Positions 22,852 through 25,707 of a stretch of DNA of 25,707 nt are shown one piece after another. A program made the translations under genes and the position numbers. Positions within the stretch are counted from its first letter, which is position 1. Each line of letters begins with the position of its first letter. Below the pieces are notes generated by a model. It saw nothing but the letters and a program-made list of their open reading frames with translations, searched no databases and was not told the DNA's origin. Origin of the DNA: Clostridia bacterium (GTDB lineage: Bacteria > Bacillota > Clostridia > Oscillospirales > CAG-272); assembly GCA_017408535.1 (NCBI GenBank), contig JAFQUL010000222.1, forward strand, positions 1 to 25,707, written 5' to 3'.

Positions 22852-23577
22852 ATGTACAAATACGATCTTCATTCATTAACGGCAGATTTTACCTATAGCG
22901 GCCGTTCCGATATTTCCGCAGAGGAGACAGTTGAGGCACATATTGCCGCCGGATACCGTGGCATGGTACTTACTAATCCATGGGGAAAAAAGGTTTTCAG
23001 CGACGCAGCTCACGAGGGGAAGGAAATAAAACAGCTTGCTGAGGAATTTCTTTCAGCATACGAAAAGCTGAAAACTGCTGCAGGTAACAGCCTTGACGTT
23101 TTTATGGGAGCAGAAGCTACTGTAGAGTGTGCTAACGGTTACTTTCTGTTATACGGTATTACTCCGGAATTTTTGTTTGATTATAATCCTTCCCGCGCTG
23201 ATAGAGATTGGTTTTCCGAGTTTGCTTCATATATTCATTCAAGGGACGGCGTGTTACTGTATCAAGCGGCTCCTTTTGCACCCGGGTCGATAGTGGTTGA
23301 GTTTTCAGAAAAGGATAAACATCCGGAGTCTACCGCTGATGGGTTTGAGGTATATAATCACCGCAGAGCGGATATTTGCTGTAATCATTTTGCCGCAGAC
23401 AGAGCTGAATATTTTGACTTAGGCTGTGTATCCGGCTCTGACCTTTCCTATAGCGGAGGTAGCCTTGGCGGCGGTATCGCTACAGATGTGCCTATTACCT
23501 CAAATACTGAACTGGTGTCTGTGCTGAGAAACAGAGAATATCGGCTTATAAAGGAAGAGAAGATAGAAAATGTATAA
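22852..23577 (+). CDS. Degenerate PHP-like protein, type A copy 1
   Basis: 241 residues, cytoplasmic. It is related to the neighbouring PHP proteins but lacks most metal ligands. The start is YDLHSLTADF where type B has YEMHLHTADV (His9 lost). NPWGK stands for NHW, YQAAPFAPG for YQAHPFRP, and GSDLSYSGG for GSDYHG. His7, the GAE glutamate (Glu88) and the Asp of GSD remain. A distinct EVYNHRRADIC block (166-176) is shared with the other type A copy and may form a new site. It is therefore probably not a normal PHP phosphoesterase, but rather a pseudo-enzyme or altered enzyme. The ATG at 22852 follows AGGTG. It overlaps the next gene by 8 nt, so the pair is co-translated and may form a hetero-complex. 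Confidence 0.8.
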   Translation: MYKYDLHSLTADFTYSGRSDISAEETVEAHIAAGYRGMVLTNPWGKKVFSDAAHEGKEIKQLAEEFLSAYEKLKTAAGNSLDVFMGAEATVECANGYFLLYGITPEFLFDYNPSRADRDWFSEFASYIHSRDGVLLYQAAPFAPGSIVVEFSEKDKHPESTADGFEVYNHRRADICCNHFAADRAEYFDLGCVSGSDLSYSGGSLGGGIATDVPITSNTELVSVLRNREYRLIKEEKIENV

Positions 23578-23620
23578 ATATGAAATGCATCTTCATACCG
23601 CTGACGTAAGTCCTTGTGCC
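23494..23620 (+). repeat. 127-nt near-identical repeat across the A/B gene junction, copy 1
   Basis: This segment runs from the last codons of type A copy 1 through the 8-nt overlap into the first codons of type B copy 1. It differs from 24961-25087 at nine positions by my count, far fewer than the surrounding parts of the genes. Confidence 0.85.
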
Positions 23621-24340
23621 AGCGCAACTCATGAACATGTTGTGAGGGTATATCACGAAAAGGGATATTCCGGTATTAATCTTACCAACCACTGGAGCGA
23701 ATACGTTATATATAGATGGGGGCTCGAGGGGAAGAGTGCCGAGGAACTGGCTGATTTTTATATAGACAGCTATCTTCATCTAAAAGAGACTGCCGGTGAT
23801 AAGCTTACGGTATTTTGTGGTGCTGAGATCACGCTTGGACGTAATGACTATCTTGTGTATAATGTTGATAGAGATTTTATGGTAGATCTCGGAACACGTT
23901 TTTACAAGCTTCCTCTGGAAGAACTTATTCGTATTGCTCACGATCACGGATGTCTTATATATCAGGCGCACCCGTTCCGTCCTTGGCCTATTGTGTTGTC
24001 CCCGGATATTTTTCGCCGTGTCGGCGAGGCACCATCACGGGATAAAATTGACGGCATGGAATCGATCAATTACGGAAGCGGTGATTATTATGTAAATGAT
24101 ACTGCTCTTGCATGGACAAAAGCATATAATCTTATGACTACCACGGGCTCCGATTATCACGGGGCGGGCGGAAGAGCTTGGGGGGGTATATATTCTGAAT
24201 GCCCCATAAATACTCAGACAGAGCTGGTTGAGATCCTTCAAAGCGGCCGCTACGCTTTGTCATTGCCTGAGGACTGTACACCCATCATAGGTGAAATGCA
24301 TCCGGAATACAGATTTATGACCAAAAAAGAGGTAAAGTAA
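23570..24340 (+). CDS. PHP-domain hydrolase, type B copy 1
   Basis: 256 residues. Metal-binding blocks are intact: YEMHLHT (His7, His9), TNHW (His41), GAEIT (Glu86), YQAHPF (His134), the GMESINY acidic residue (Glu164), and GSDYHG (Asp195, His197). It is a compact PHP fold, shorter than the YciV-type pair at 7794-9501 and only distantly similar. The substrate is unknown, with a phosphoester being the family expectation. Its ATG lies within the end of type A copy 1 (overlap ATGTATAA, 8 nt). Its TAA overlaps the next ATG by one base. The 127 nt spanning this junction are nearly repeated at the A2/B2 junction. The alternating pairing suggests that B is the catalytic partner of A (inference). Confidence 0.87.
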   Translation: MYKYEMHLHTADVSPCASATHEHVVRVYHEKGYSGINLTNHWSEYVIYRWGLEGKSAEELADFYIDSYLHLKETAGDKLTVFCGAEITLGRNDYLVYNVDRDFMVDLGTRFYKLPLEELIRIAHDHGCLIYQAHPFRPWPIVLSPDIFRRVGEAPSRDKIDGMESINYGSGDYYVNDTALAWTKAYNLMTTTGSDYHGAGGRAWGGIYSECPINTQTELVEILQSGRYALSLPEDCTPIIGEMHPEYRFMTKKEVK

Positions 24341-25044
24341 TGTATAAGTATGAGTTACATCTTCAAACAAAGGATTTTGCCCCGAAATTTTCTGATGCTC
24401 CCTCTGCGGAAGAGGTTGTAGAGAAATATATTGATGCTGGCTACAGCGGACTAGTACTTACCAACCCTTGGGGTAAGAGTGTTTTTGAAAATGAAGTGTA
24501 TGCCGAAAAAGATATTAAAAAGCTTGGAGAGGAGTTTGTTTCCGCGTATGAAAAGTTGAAGACAGCGGCGGGCAATGATCTCACCGTGCTTTTAGGCGCG
24601 GAGGTGACCACCGTAACACACGTACCGGGGGATTTTCTTATATACGGAGTAACGCCGGAGTTTATACTTGATTTTGATGAGGAAAAAGCAGATCCAATGT
24701 ATTTTTCTGATCTTATAAAATACATACATTCAAAGGGAGATATGTTGGTATATCAAGCATCTCCGTTTGCACCGGGTTCGATATTTCTTGATTATGACGA
24801 TGTTGAAGGCCTTGAGGTATATAATCATCGTAGGGCGGATATATGCAGGGATTTTTTTGCTTGCGAGAGGGCTGAGTATTATGGAATGGGCAGTATTTCG
24901 GGATCCGATCTTTGTTATACAGGCGGAAGTATTGGCGGAGGTATTGCTACAGAAGCGCCTATTACCTCAAACACTGAGTTGGTATCTGTGCTGAGAAACA
25001 GAGAATATCGACTTATAAAGGAAGGGAAGATAGAAAATGTATAA
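24340..25044 (+). CDS. Degenerate PHP-like protein, type A copy 2
   Basis: 234 residues. It is a paralog of 22852-23577 with the same losses: YELHLQT (Gln for the second His), NPWGK, YQASPFAPG and GSDLCYTGG. It keeps GAEVT and the type-A-specific EVYNHRRADIC. The C-terminal segment SVLRNREYRLIKEGKIENV is almost identical to copy 1 while the N-terminal half differs more, pointing to gene conversion or purifying selection at the end. The gene begins at the last base of type B copy 1's TAA (TAATG) and its stop overlaps type B copy 2 by 8 nt. Independent loss of the same ligands in both A copies, or loss before duplication, means that the degenerate form has been kept. Confidence 0.8.
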   Translation: MYKYELHLQTKDFAPKFSDAPSAEEVVEKYIDAGYSGLVLTNPWGKSVFENEVYAEKDIKKLGEEFVSAYEKLKTAAGNDLTVLLGAEVTTVTHVPGDFLIYGVTPEFILDFDEEKADPMYFSDLIKYIHSKGDMLVYQASPFAPGSIFLDYDDVEGLEVYNHRRADICRDFFACERAEYYGMGSISGSDLCYTGGSIGGGIATEAPITSNTELVSVLRNREYRLIKEGKIENV

Positions 25045-25087
25045 ATATGAAATGCATCTCCATACCACTGACGTAAGCCCTTGTGCC
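24961..25087 (+). repeat. 127-nt near-identical repeat across the A/B gene junction, copy 2
   Basis: Partner of 23494-23620, spaced 1467 nt apart, covering the A2 end and B2 start. It marks the unit of a two-gene duplication or recent gene conversion. Confidence 0.85.
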
Positions 25088-25707
25088 GGGGCTACAGCCG
25101 AGCAGATAGTCCAAGCTTACAGCGAAATGGGGTATTCCGGAGTAAACGTTACCAATCACTGGAGCAGAGAGGTTCTGGACTATAAAAATATTGAAGGACT
25201 GAATCTGAACGAACGTGCAGATTTCTATATGGACGGTTATCGTAGGATGGAGGAGGCTGCCGAAGGTAAGCTTACTGTTTTCTGCGGTGTCGAGGTGCAG
25301 ATAGATGAGCCTGCCTACTGCGAGTTTCTTGTATATAACATAAACAGAGATTTTATTCTTGATCTCGGTATGTCCTTCTATAAGCTGACCAAGGAGGAAC
25401 TTACACGTATCGCTCACGATCACGGTTGCATGATATACCAGTCACACCCATTCAGAGACGGTCTCACAATTCTTCCTACCGAAATATTCCGCAGAGTAGG
25501 CGAACCGCTGTCACGTGACAAGGTTGATGGGATAGAGGCAATAAATTACAGTCACGATGACAGGTATACTGATGATATTGCTCTTAATTGGGCAAAGGAG
25601 CATAACTTGAGGACTATAACCGGCTCAGACTATCACGGAGATTGGAATAATCCCTGGGGTGGAATATATACCGATAAGCCTATTGAGTCTCAGTCAGAGC
25701 TGATAGA
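25037..25707 (+). CDS. PHP-domain hydrolase, type B copy 2 (cut by right window edge)
   Basis: 223 codons are visible and the frame is open to the window end. The product starts MYKYEMHLHTTDVSPC and keeps NHW, a glutamate (FCGVEVQ), YQSHPFRD, GIEAINY and GSDYHGDW, so the PHP metal site is intact as in type B copy 1. The ATG lies inside the stop region of type A copy 2 (ATGTATAA overlap), repeating the A1/B1 junction. The two B copies share many stretches (IAHDHGC, IFRRVGE). The unseen part is about 30 residues if it equals copy 1. It may be followed by further A/B units beyond the window. Confidence 0.85.
   Translation, partial: MYKYEMHLHTTDVSPCAGATAEQIVQAYSEMGYSGVNVTNHWSREVLDYKNIEGLNLNERADFYMDGYRRMEEAAEGKLTVFCGVEVQIDEPAYCEFLVYNINRDFILDLGMSFYKLTKEELTRIAHDHGCMIYQSHPFRDGLTILPTEIFRRVGEPLSRDKVDGIEAINYSHDDRYTDDIALNWAKEHNLRTITGSDYHGDWNNPWGGIYTDKPIESQSELI

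Noticed and set aside
22852..25707. The regular A-B-A-B pattern as a CRISPR-like or short tandem repeat
   Set aside because: The repeat unit is about 1.5 kb of coding sequence with two full genes. No short direct repeats with spacers are present.

Overview
The window looks like chromosomal DNA of a low-to-moderate GC Bacillota (Clostridia-type, probably an uncultured gut or rumen member). This rests on the GGAGG-type ribosome sites, sigma-A promoters with 16-17 nt spacers, TTG/GTG starts, many lipoprotein signal peptides, a tetrahydrofolate riboswitch and an ECF-type folate transporter subunit. I see no rRNA, tRNA, CRISPR, transposase, integrase or phage gene. The species cannot be named from sequence alone.

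Layout. (1) 1-1879, minus: the start of a lipoprotein gene cut by the left edge, preceded by an ECF-like sigma factor carrying a C-terminal extension of about 350 residues. (2) 1880-2105: a divergent control region with three perfect inverted repeats, one of them wrapped around a consensus promoter. (3) 2106-3803, plus: an unrecognised soluble protein, an ArsR-type regulator with a DUF2087 tail, and a short XRE regulator that overlaps it. (4) 3878-5185, plus: an FAD oxidoreductase fused to a Rieske domain, ending at a bidirectional terminator. (5) 10766-5230, minus: a sugar-acid operon (divergent LarA-family protein, two tandem PHP phosphoesterases, 6-phosphogluconate dehydrogenase, KDG-kinase-like PfkB kinase) behind its own promoter. 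(6) 13637-10843, minus: AzlC-AzlD, two small membrane proteins, a PstS-like binding protein and a DUF6054-like protein. (7) 13915-20165, plus: nrdR, three tandem paralogous solute-binding lipoproteins without permease genes, and a PASTA-NodB lipoprotein, closed by a strong terminator. (8) 20239-25707, plus: promoter, THF riboswitch, folT, folC, a SprT/YgjP-like metalloprotease, then four PHP-like genes in an alternating A-B-A-B pattern, the last cut by the right edge.

How the parts may work together. Region 5 reads as aldonate metabolism: a LarA-like protein could epimerise a sugar acid, and the KDG kinase and 6-phosphogluconate dehydrogenase would handle phosphorylated products. The role of its PHP pair is unclear. 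Region 8 is the most unusual. Proteins of type B keep the PHP metal ligands, while their alternating type A neighbours have lost most of them, as if an enzyme and a pseudo-enzyme partner had been duplicated together. The whole group lies in a tightly packed run headed by a THF-controlled gene. The regulatory DNA is also rich: a ribosome-site sequestering hairpin below the riboswitch, a terminator-like hairpin that contains the ribosome site of the Rieske-FAD gene, and the palindromes before the ArsR operon.
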